DNA of 7,867 nt from positions 1 to 7,867 of the forward strand of contig CAIRSC010000003.1 of NCBI GenBank assembly GCA_903881205.1, written 5' to 3'. The stretch comes from an uncultured bacterium. GTDB taxonomy: Bacteria > Patescibacteriota > Minisyncoccia > Phycocordibacterales > UBA2100. Under the pieces are notes generated by a model that ran no database searches, was not told the DNA's origin, and worked only from the letters and a program-made list of their open reading frames with translations. Both the position numbers and the translations under genes were made by a program. Each line of letters opens with the position of its first letter. The stretch's first letter is position 1. Shown here piece by piece: positions 1 to 5,928 of this stretch.

Positions 1-1308
1 ATCGAGAAGCAGCGAACGATGCTTCAAATAATAGAGGTCGTATGAAAGTTTTTCTTTGGTCTCGATGATGTCGGCGCCGTGGTGCGGATGACGATCGTGA
101 CGTACCTGCGCCCAGCCGGTGAGCCCCGGTGAGACGAGGTAGCGGGCGTTGTAGTACGGAATACGCGCATTGTACTGTGCCGCCAGCGCAGGAAGCTCTG
201 GGCGCGGCCCCACGAGCGAGAGGTCACCACGGAATACGTTCCACAGCTGCGGAAGCTCATCGATACGCAGGATGCGCAGCCACTTACCGACGCGCGTCAC
301 GGTGAGTGTGGATTTGCCGCCTGCGCCGTACTCACCCTGATCGTTGCCGCTCATGCTGCGAAATTTCACAATATGGATCGGGCGCTCGAAACGACCGACG
401 CGCTCCTGTGTGATAAAGAACGGTCCGCCATCGTCGAGCTTGATCGCGAGCAACACAAAGGGATAGATGGTCAGAGAAATGACTCCGGCGATGAAAGATC
501 CGGTAATGTCGATGATCCGCTTCACGACGTCATACACACGCGAAGCACTCAGATTGCGCAGCACCCATTCGTAATCTATGAGCGAGAGCGGCACGCGATC
601 GAACACTTCCTGGTACAAATCCGCTGCCTCAACGAGCGCGAAACGATTCTTCTGGAATGCCGCGTCATAAATAATAGGAAGTGCGACACCGACTGCGGGA
701 TCGGAGAAGTCGACGACGAGGAATGTTACATCATCTTCTTCCGCGACGCGGCATGCCTGTTGGATCACCTCATGCGAAGGGGCTACCGCCGTATCAATCA
801 CATAATCAAATGAGAATGTCGAATGTGAATCGTTGGCGATCTCATGTGCGAGTGCTTTGGCGTCCGCTCCATGTGCGATGAGCACACCCTTGAGCGCTTT
901 CGAGCGTGGCAAGCGTATGAAGATCATTGCACGCCACGCGAAAATGAGCAGGAACGACACGACCAGATAGAGTACGAGGATCGTTTTCGGAGAAAGTCCG
1001 AACGAAGGCACGAAAAAGAAGAAGAGTGCCGCGATCATCATGTTGATGATCTGGGTGTAGAGAATAGTAGTTATGAGACGGCTGCGAAAGATACGTGTGT
1101 GCCTGCCGTAGAGTCCGGCGAGGAAGAATACGACAATCCACGCCACGAAGAGGAGCGAAAAGGGGCGCAAGTGAACCATAAAGAGCCCCATACTCGGCGG
1201 CTGGAAATAGCGCAGCAACAGAGAGAGCCACAACGAAGCTACCAAAATGGCTATGTCTCCCACCAAAAGCAGCAGGTATTCGCGTCGGGGTACGAGTGTC
1301 ATACCCAT
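1..1308 (-). CDS. Polyprenyl-phosphate sugar-1-phosphate transferase (bacterial sugar transferase, WcaJ/PglC superfamily), 3' end cut by window
   Basis: Probable initiating enzyme of exopolysaccharide or glycan assembly, moving a sugar-1-phosphate from a nucleotide sugar to undecaprenyl phosphate at the inner face of the membrane. The frame is open from ATG 1308 to the window edge (436 codons); families of this type run to about 460 residues, so only the extreme C-terminus should be missing. Four hydrophobic helices lie at about residues 11-35, 50-67, 82-100 and 109-126, followed by a soluble CoA-binding-like region (about 137-260). The catalytic domain starts at KRIIDI (263) with a further membrane segment, then KFRSM (315-319), DELPQL (350-355), SLVGPRPE (364-371) and SPGLTGWAQV. 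An in-frame TGA directly precedes ATG 1308; ATG 1302 is an equally possible start. No clear Shine-Dalgarno is seen. The family is certain; the sugar transferred cannot be read from the sequence. Confidence 0.95.
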   Translation of the reverse strand, partial: MGMTLVPRREYLLLLVGDIAILVASLWLSLLLRYFQPPSMGLFMVHLRPFSLLFVAWIVVFFLAGLYGRHTRIFRSRLITTILYTQIINMMIAALFFFFVPSFGLSPKTILVLYLVVSFLLIFAWRAMIFIRLPRSKALKGVLIAHGADAKALAHEIANDSHSTFSFDYVIDTAVAPSHEVIQQACRVAEEDDVTFLVVDFSDPAVGVALPIIYDAAFQKNRFALVEAADLYQEVFDRVPLSLIDYEWVLRNLSASRVYDVVKRIIDITGSFIAGVISLTIYPFVLLAIKLDDGGPFFITQERVGRFERPIHIVKFRSMSGNDQGEYGAGGKSTLTVTRVGKWLRILRIDELPQLWNVFRGDLSLVGPRPELPALAAQYNARIPYYNARYLVSPGLTGWAQVRHDRHPHHGADIIETKEKLSYDLYYLKHRSLLLD

Positions 1309-1309
1309 T

Positions 1310-1429
1310 CACACGAAATGGCATGGCCTTTTACGGCAGCCATGCCCGTCGTGCTCGGAACATTATTGATATTCATATTTTTTTGATATAGCCTCGCACT
1401 TCGACGGCAGAGTTATGCCATTTCGTGTG
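1310..1429. repeat. Perfect 15-bp inverted repeat flanking a 90-bp AT-rich intergenic segment
   Basis: The left arm CACACGAAATGGCAT (1310-1324) is the exact reverse complement of the right arm ATGCCATTTCGTGTG (1415-1429). The 90 bp between them include the most AT-rich stretch of the intergenic region (about 1361-1390), where the divergent promoters of the two glycan genes would be expected. Arm centres are 105 bp apart, close to ten helical turns. The arms could be operator half-sites, a looping pair, or recombination sites of an invertible promoter; the sequence alone does not decide. No invertase gene is in the window. Confidence 0.8.
1320..1346 (-). promoter_or_regulatory. Hairpin in the leader of the sugar transferase gene
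   Basis: GGCATGGC (1320-1327) pairs with GCCATGCC (1339-1346) as an 8-bp stem with an 11-nt loop. In the minus-strand transcript the stem ends 11 nt before ATG 1308 and shares bases with the left inverted-repeat arm, so the two pairings exclude each other. There is no T-run behind it, so it is not a standard terminator; a role in translation or operator recognition is speculation. Confidence 0.45.
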
Positions 1430-1469
1430 TGGGGTCATATCTTTCGTGTATCATGGCATTGAGACCCCT

Positions 1470-2585
1470 ATGAATCAAGAAACGCCTCGCACGGTCCTCT
1501 TTCTCATCACCAAAGCGACCTGGGGTGGGGCGCAAAAATATGTATTCGATCTAGCGACCCACCTGCCACCGGGACAATTCACTGCAGTACTGGCGTTCGG
1601 CCAGCCGGGACGACTTTCGGAGGCACTCGCGACCCGAGCGATCCCGACGCACTGTATTCCCTCTCTTGGCCGGGACGTAGCGATCATTTCGGACATACTG
1701 AGCTTTTTTCAGATCTTGAAATACCTCAAGAGCGAACGGCCCGACGTACTCCATCTCAATAGTTCAAAAGCTGCAGCTCTTGGCGCACTCGCGGGGCGCA
1801 TGACAGGCATTAAGCATATCGTGTTCACCGCACATGGCTGGCCGTTCAAAGAAGATCGCGGACCGCTCGCAACATGGCTCATATACCTGTTGAGCTGGAA
1901 AACGGTCCTGCTTGCCCATAAAACGATTGTCGTATCGAAGGTCGACGAACAGATCGGCAGCAGGATGTGGTGGAGTGCCGGCAAAATAGAGAGAGTACCG
2001 ATCGGACGAGAGCCGGTGCAATTTCTGCAGCCGCACGAAGGATTCCGGGCAATGTTTGGAAAAGTCCCCCCGCCGCTTATTGCCGGTGCCACGCTGCGTC
2101 TCGCGTCGATCGCGGAACTCACTGCGAATAAGGGCATTTCATATGCAATCGATGCCGTGGAACATCTGACACATCGCGGCACGGATGTCATCTATGTTGT
2201 CGCGAGCGAAGGCGAGGACAAGGAATACCTGCAAAATTATGCGCGCGAAAAGGGTGTCTCTGAGCGCGTTTTCTTTCCGGGCTTCATCGCCGATGCGGCA
2301 AAAAATCTTCGCGGCTTCGACGCATACTTGTCTCCATCAATCAAAGAAGGGCTTCCCTATGTGCTCATCGAAGCCGCGCAATCGGGCATTCCCGTGATCG
2401 CGACCACTATTGTGCACGAAGACTTTTCACAGTTCCCACAATTCACATTCGTTGCGGCACGCGACGGGCTTGCATTGGCAGATGCCGTGGAACGGGTGGC
2501 AAAAAAATCACACGCGCACGTGGCGAATGATCCGTTTCCGCTTGCTGACATGATCGACCGTACCGTGGCTCTATACAGCCGTTAA
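1470..2585 (+). CDS. Glycosyltransferase family 4 (GT-B fold), likely surface polysaccharide synthesis
   Basis: A 371-residue retaining glycosyltransferase of the GT4 type, the normal size for the family, expected to add a sugar from a nucleotide donor to a lipid-linked or glycan acceptor on the cytoplasmic side. The N-terminal acceptor-binding half carries the WGGAQKYV loop (about 18-25), where GG contacts phosphate in this family. The C-terminal donor-binding half has the hallmark E-x7-E motif in SIKEGLPYVLIEAAQSG (E293 and E301), followed by GIPVIAT. ATG 1470 is chosen because family similarity begins at RTVLFLITKATWGG; the reading frame is open back to GTG 1425, but those 15 codons overlap the inverted repeat and look non-coding. 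No strong Shine-Dalgarno. A TATCAT box at 1449-1454 could be a -10, giving a leader of about 9 nt. It diverges from the sugar transferase, suggesting a common glycan pathway; donor and acceptor are unknown. Confidence 0.93.
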   Translation: MNQETPRTVLFLITKATWGGAQKYVFDLATHLPPGQFTAVLAFGQPGRLSEALATRAIPTHCIPSLGRDVAIISDILSFFQILKYLKSERPDVLHLNSSKAAALGALAGRMTGIKHIVFTAHGWPFKEDRGPLATWLIYLLSWKTVLLAHKTIVVSKVDEQIGSRMWWSAGKIERVPIGREPVQFLQPHEGFRAMFGKVPPPLIAGATLRLASIAELTANKGISYAIDAVEHLTHRGTDVIYVVASEGEDKEYLQNYAREKGVSERVFFPGFIADAAKNLRGFDAYLSPSIKEGLPYVLIEAAQSGIPVIATTIVHEDFSQFPQFTFVAARDGLALADAVERVAKKSHAHVANDPFPLADMIDRTVALYSR

Positions 2586-3736
2586 AAAGCTCCTATCAGC
2601 TCGGTCTCGTCGCGCGCCTGGATCGTCGGACGCGCATTGCGGCGGAATCCCATGAGCACGCCGAGTGCCGCATATTCGGTAAGTAGGTGCGATCCGCCGT
2701 AGCTCATGAACGGCAGTGTCGTGCCGGTGATCGGAAGCAATCCCATGTTCATACCCACATGCACGATGAACTGTGAGAAGAAATAGATCGCGATGCCGAC
2801 CGCGAAGAGCGAATCGAAGTTGTCTTCTCCGCGCGCCGCGATTGCGAGGATCCGTACGATGACGATACCAAATAAGCCGAAAAGAATGATGACCCCGTAG
2901 AATCCCCACTCCTCTGCATACGCCGCGAACACGAAGTCGGTCTGATATTCAGGCAGGAATTGCAATTTTGATTGCGTTCCGTATCCGACTCCCTTGCCCG
3001 TCAACAGTCCCGATCCCACCGCGACAGTTGATTGATATGCGTTATACCCGGTACCGCGGATGTCGGCCAGTGGATGCAGGAATGTGAGGATGCGCGCTTT
3101 CTGATACGGGTGCAATCCGTAATGCCACAGCCCGCCGCATATGATGGCGCCGGAAATGAAGAGCACTGCAAGGTGCTTCCATGAAATACCGGCTACGAGC
3201 ACCATGCCGAACCAGATGGAAAACACAGTAATCGCCGAGCCGAAATCGGGCTGGAAGAACGCAAGGACGAAAAGCACAAAAGCGTACAAGCCCGAGACGA
3301 CGATATGGCGTATGTGCTTAATCTCTATGTGGCGGCGGGCAAAATATTTTGCGAGCATCGCGACAAGGATGAGCTTTGCTGGATCGACCGGCTGCACCGC
3401 GAAGAATCCGAGATCGAAACGATTCTGCGCGCCCTTCACGACAGATCCGAAGAGAAACACAAGACTGAGCAGAAAGATAACAATGCCATAGGCACCCACC
3501 ACGATCGGCGTCCGGCGCAAAAAACGGTAGTCGGGAATGCTGGCAATAAAGAACACGACGAGCGCTGCCGATACCCAGATAAGCTGTTTATCGAAAAAAG
3601 CGTTCTCCGATGAAAATGAACGCATCGTCGAGATCCCGAGGAGCGATACGAGCACCGCAGAGCCAAGGAGGAACCAGTCGATATGGGCGAACGCGCGCGC
3701 CCGCGCATCGGCCGCCCGCTGAAATCGCCGCATCAT
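2582..3736 (-). CDS. rodA: RodA-type SEDS peptidoglycan glycosyltransferase
   Basis: A polytopic membrane protein of 384 residues that polymerises lipid II into glycan strands, normally together with a class B penicillin-binding protein in the elongasome. Diagnostic stretches are YQKARILTFLHP, GTGYNAYQSTVAVGSG, GTQSKLQFLPEYQTDFVFA and the late signature LPFMSYGGS (about 341-349). The acidic residue essential in this family corresponds to D267 in PEYQTDF. GTGYN..QS and the LPE..TDF context favour RodA over FtsW, with FtsW less likely. Length fits RodA. Two ATG codons stand in tandem at 3736 and 3733. The gene starts 2 nt after the stop of the upstream membrane-anchored gene, so the two are probably cotranscribed; no Shine-Dalgarno is visible. 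Its stop overlaps the convergent glycosyltransferase stop in the palindrome TTAA (2582-2585). No PBP2 partner, mreC or mreD lies in the window. Confidence 0.95.
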   Translation of the reverse strand: MMRRFQRAADARARAFAHIDWFLLGSAVLVSLLGISTMRSFSSENAFFDKQLIWVSAALVVFFIASIPDYRFLRRTPIVVGAYGIVIFLLSLVFLFGSVVKGAQNRFDLGFFAVQPVDPAKLILVAMLAKYFARRHIEIKHIRHIVVSGLYAFVLFVLAFFQPDFGSAITVFSIWFGMVLVAGISWKHLAVLFISGAIICGGLWHYGLHPYQKARILTFLHPLADIRGTGYNAYQSTVAVGSGLLTGKGVGYGTQSKLQFLPEYQTDFVFAAYAEEWGFYGVIILFGLFGIVIVRILAIAARGEDNFDSLFAVGIAIYFFSQFIVHVGMNMGLLPITGTTLPFMSYGGSHLLTEYAALGVLMGFRRNARPTIQARDETELIGAF

Positions 3737-3738
3737 AT

Positions 3739-4506
3739 CTAGAAGGAGCTTGGCGCTGTGACTACTTTAATATCGACGCGTCCTACCGGCACGTGGAAGG
3801 GATTCGGCCAGGTGAATACGATCGACTGATCCGTTCCTGCAGGGAGAGCATCGACCGCTGTCTGCGATGCCGCAAAAGCATTTCCCGCCGGATCGAACGC
3901 CGTGACGATAAATATCACGTTCTTTAGATCTTTGACCGATGTATTGGTCGCAATGGCCGAGACACGCGGCACGGTCTGTGTATCGGTCACACTGGTGTCG
4001 TGGATATTGATCACTGATGATGTATCGCTCAGTTTTTCCCACTTTAAGGGAGCGGTGAATTCGAAATATGCGTGTGTCACGACACGATTGCCCGTGTCGA
4101 CTGCTCCGGAGAAGATCGGCGTGATGGTTCCCGGCATGAGCGGCGTCGTCCCGCTTTGTTCCGCGACCAGGATATTATTGGCATCATAGAGACCAAATTT
4201 GTATGACGCCTGGAGTACACCAGCCGTCGCATTCTGATTGCGGATATACGTGACGGCATTATAGGAGCCATCGCGCACCCGAAATGCGCGCGTCCACAAG
4301 ATCGCCTCCGAACTGAGCGCATGCGGATCGAGGAGCTCGCACGGACCGCCCATGTCCACCGCTGTCTCCCCCTGGTTTTGAATACCGTCAAAACATGAGA
4401 CCGGGATAGTGAAATACCAGTGTGCGATCGGCCCGCCGATAATGACCAGGAAGAAGACGGTCACGCCGACGGCATATGAGGTTCTCCGCTGTGAAGCCCA
4501 AGACAT
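3739..4506 (-). CDS. Membrane-anchored protein with a CxDGxxNxxE..GGPC motif and FxLyD-like C-terminal domain (Parcubacteria-type hypothetical)
   Basis: A 255-residue protein with a short basic N-terminus (SQRR), one membrane helix at about residues 12-32, and the rest presumably outside. Just beyond the helix comes CFDGIQNQGETAVDMGGPC (38-56), a variant of the CxDGxxNxxExxxDCGGPC motif seen in many secreted proteins, here with Met for the second-last Cys. The last 75 residues (NTSVKDLKNVIFIVTAFDPAGN followed by LPAGTDQ) have the beta-strand pattern of FxLyD domains. The middle part (RAFRVRDGSYNAVTYIRNQN) resembles a hypothetical family I associate with Parcubacteria. ATG 4506 is preferred over TTG 4524 because the earlier codons overlap a perfect TATAAT. 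It is cotranscribed with rodA 2 nt downstream, so a role near wall synthesis is possible. No enzymatic residues recognised. Confidence 0.85.
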   Translation of the reverse strand: MSWASQRRTSYAVGVTVFFLVIIGGPIAHWYFTIPVSCFDGIQNQGETAVDMGGPCELLDPHALSSEAILWTRAFRVRDGSYNAVTYIRNQNATAGVLQASYKFGLYDANNILVAEQSGTTPLMPGTITPIFSGAVDTGNRVVTHAYFEFTAPLKWEKLSDTSSVINIHDTSVTDTQTVPRVSAIATNTSVKDLKNVIFIVTAFDPAGNAFAASQTAVDALPAGTDQSIVFTWPNPFHVPVGRVDIKVVTAPSSF

Positions 4507-4512
4507 GTACAG

Positions 4513-4518
4513 ATTATA
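4513..4518 (-). promoter_or_regulatory. Consensus -10 box placing transcription start at or next to the ATG (leaderless promoter)
   Basis: On the minus strand TATAAT is followed by CTGTAC and then ATG 4506. Transcription normally begins about 7 nt after the -10 box, which falls on or beside the A of the start codon. No good -35 match is found 16-18 bp upstream (GGGATT or similar). The perfect hexamer and the absence of any Shine-Dalgarno before this ATG support a leaderless mRNA for the FxLyD-rodA operon. Confidence 0.6.
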
Positions 4519-4556
4519 GCTCAAATGCGTTCTTGAATCCCTTCCTCGGGAATCAG

Positions 4557-4585
4557 TTGACTTCGGACAGTCACGCGCCCATGAT
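4557..4585 (+). promoter_or_regulatory. Probable sigma70-type promoter of the small membrane protein gene
   Basis: TTGACT (4557-4562, five of six consensus bases) is separated by 17 bp from CATGAT (4580-4585, four of six). Transcription would start near 4592, leaving a leader of about 20 nt that contains the Shine-Dalgarno site. It is back to back with the promoter of the minus-strand rodA operon. Confidence 0.5.
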
Positions 4586-4599
4586 GACTTGCGGTTCTT

Positions 4600-4606
4600 A
4601 GGGAGG
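4600..4606 (+). promoter_or_regulatory. Strong Shine-Dalgarno site (AGGGAGG)
   Basis: AGGGAGG ends 5 nt before ATG 4612 and decides that start. It is the only near-consensus ribosome binding site in the window; the other genes have none or only weak ones. Confidence 0.8.
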
Positions 4607-4611
4607 ATCCC

Positions 4612-4860
4612 ATGACACCTGAAAGACAGTCACTCTGCAGTGACATTGCGTTTGGATGCCTCGGTGGCACAATCGGCGACGCAATAGGTCTCATTGTGCT
4701 TTCCAAAATGAAGCTAACGATCTATCCGTCCTTTGATTACAGTTTCCTCGGCCTGCTCTGTGCCGGCACCCTCATCTTCTGGATGTGCTCACTTCCTTGG
4801 GAAGAGGATGGGTCGCAGATCCGGAGTGAACCTGATTCAAAAACGAAAGCGCCCGAGTGA
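4612..4860 (+). CDS. Small hypothetical membrane protein, 82 residues, two predicted helices
   Basis: Unrecognised protein. Two hydrophobic segments are visible, about residues 12-31 (with glycine motif GCLGGTIGDAIG) and about 42-62 (FSLGLL-like, ending near WMCSL), joined by a short polar loop with YPSFDY, and followed by a charged tail (EEDGSQIRSEPDSK). Two cysteines sit near the first helix and two in the second. The start is supported by a strong Shine-Dalgarno and an upstream promoter, and the end by a terminator whose loop contains the stop codon, so this is a complete single-gene transcription unit and not a chance frame. It lies alone between two minus-strand operons. Its signals differ from its neighbours, which may point to high expression or separate ancestry. 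Function unknown; the hairpin-glycine pattern alone does not assign it. Confidence 0.72.
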   Translation: MTPERQSLCSDIAFGCLGGTIGDAIGLIVLSKMKLTIYPSFDYSFLGLLCAGTLIFWMCSLPWEEDGSQIRSEPDSKTKAPE

Positions 4861-4880
4861 TCGGGCGCCCGTTTCTTTAT
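4841..4880. terminator. Bidirectional intrinsic terminator between convergent units
   Basis: A perfect 8-bp GC-rich stem, GCGCCCGA (4849-4856) with TCGGGCGC (4861-4868), closes a GTGA tetraloop. AAACG (4841-4845) pairs with CGTTT (4870-4874) across a small internal loop. GTTTCTTT follows on the plus strand, and the minus strand reads TTTCGTTTTTG after the stem, so it can end both the small membrane protein gene and the five-gene operon from the right. The TGA stop of the plus-strand gene lies in the loop. Confidence 0.85.
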
Positions 4881-4889
4881 GGGGCTCTT

Positions 4890-5924
4890 CTAGAGTTCCT
4901 GGAAGACCGGCAGTATGTTCACCGTCGCACTTTCGGAGAACGAGGCCGGTGTGTATCCCGAAAGCGCAGTACACGACAAGGTATACACGGTACGCTGGGC
5001 GATCGTGCCCGACAGTTTACCCGATGACCCGGACGACGACGCTGTCCACACATCCCCATTGCTGCCGGTGACCGTGCACGAATCGACATTCGCGACATTC
5101 CAATATACGCGAACAGTACCTCCCGCGCGGACAATCGATGGAAGTATCTGCAGATGCCCTGTGTATCCGGTGGTCGATGTGAATGAGGGTGCGGGGGGAA
5201 TGACGCAGGCACCATTGGAGCACTGGTACGAGCACGTCTGCGAGAAAGAACTGACACATATATTTTGAGGAATCGCGTACACGTACAGATCATTACCGGA
5301 ACAATACGCCTGCGGCGTGCAGTAGTTGACGCAATTCCCGCCCGAAGAAATATATCCCGTCGGGACCGTCGGCTGATTGCCACTAATATTTGGACACACA
5401 TCGGCGCTAAATGAGGTACTCGCATAGGCAAAATTCAACCATCCTACATTGGTATCGCCCCACGCGTATCCGCTCATCGTGCCACTGACACCCACTGTCG
5501 GGCCATAGCTCGGACTCGTGCCGCTAAGACTGATCCACCCGTCCCACCCCCCGCTTTGTGCCGACCCGCCGGAGAGCGCCTTCAGCCACCCAGCGAGAGC
5601 CCCCGATGTGATTCGCGCATTGCACGTTCCCGAGGGACACCCCACAAGGTCCGAACTATTCGCGCTCACCCAGCCGATATTGTCGCTCCATGCGTACCCA
5701 GAAATGGTGCCATCGGCAGCCACTGAATAGCCAAAATTATTAGAGCCGCATGAATTACTATTCGAACAATTGAGATCGAGCCAGCCGATCGTATCGCTCC
5801 ATGCGTAGCCGGTAATCGGTGTGCCGCCCGTAGCCTCTGTCGATACTCCTCGCATCAAAAATACGAACACGACGAACAGCGCGATGAATAGCGTGATAAG
5901 AATGCGAGTTCGTAGCATGGTCAT
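4890..5924 (-). CDS. Exported GYAW-repeat protein with Cys-rich region and C-terminal Ig-like domain
   Basis: A 344-residue surface protein of a type I associate with Parcubacteria; its function is unknown. A signal peptide or anchor spans about residues 7-24. Then come GYAWS-type repeats: GYAWSDTIGW (39-48), GYAWSDNIGW (76-85), a divergent unit with GWLKAL and GGWDGWISL (112-133), and GYAWGDTNVGW (152-162). A region with eight cysteines (C177, 198, 202, 208, 223, 231, 235, 240) probably forms disulfides. The last 90 residues resemble an Ig-like beta-sandwich (VRAGGTVRVYWNVANVDSC ... YTLSC) with a Cys pair C283/C318, and the protein ends in PVFQEL, a tail I recall from other proteins of this group. 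ATG 5924 is chosen over an upstream in-frame start at 6107 because the hydrophobic leader begins there and the preceding gene stops 4 nt before it. Last gene of the operon, next to a terminator. Confidence 0.88.
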   Translation of the reverse strand: MTMLRTRILITLFIALFVVFVFLMRGVSTEATGGTPITGYAWSDTIGWLDLNCSNSNSCGSNNFGYSVAADGTISGYAWSDNIGWVSANSSDLVGCPSGTCNARITSGALAGWLKALSGGSAQSGGWDGWISLSGTSPSYGPTVGVSGTMSGYAWGDTNVGWLNFAYASTSFSADVCPNISGNQPTVPTGYISSGGNCVNYCTPQAYCSGNDLYVYAIPQNICVSSFSQTCSYQCSNGACVIPPAPSFTSTTGYTGHLQILPSIVRAGGTVRVYWNVANVDSCTVTGSNGDVWTASSSGSSGKLSGTIAQRTVYTLSCTALSGYTPASFSESATVNILPVFQEL

Positions 5925-5928
5925 ACAG

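Noticed and set aside
373..813. 146-codon plus-strand frame
   Set aside because: Antisense to the sugar transferase; highly charged translation typical of shadow frames.
842..1324. 160-codon minus-strand frame beginning MPFRVNGYD at the left inverted-repeat arm
   Set aside because: It lies in another frame inside the sugar transferase gene, whose own frame carries clear family motifs. The translation shows no family resemblance.
1299..1376. 25-residue minus-strand leader frame whose TGA overlaps ATG 1302 as ATGA
   Set aside because: Attractive for translational coupling, but it has no Shine-Dalgarno, no composition signal, and starts in the AT-rich promoter region.
1415..1462. 15-residue plus-strand frame MPFRVWGHIFRVSWH upstream of the glycosyltransferase
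   Set aside because: Its first residues are explained by the inverted repeat; no ribosome binding site is present. Kept only as a note to the repeat.
1425..1469. GTG start extending the glycosyltransferase by 15 residues
   Set aside because: The extension overlaps the repeat arm and a possible -10 box and has no family similarity; ATG 1470 fits better.
4507..4524. TTG start giving six more residues to the FxLyD-like protein
   Set aside because: Those codons coincide with the TATAAT promoter element.
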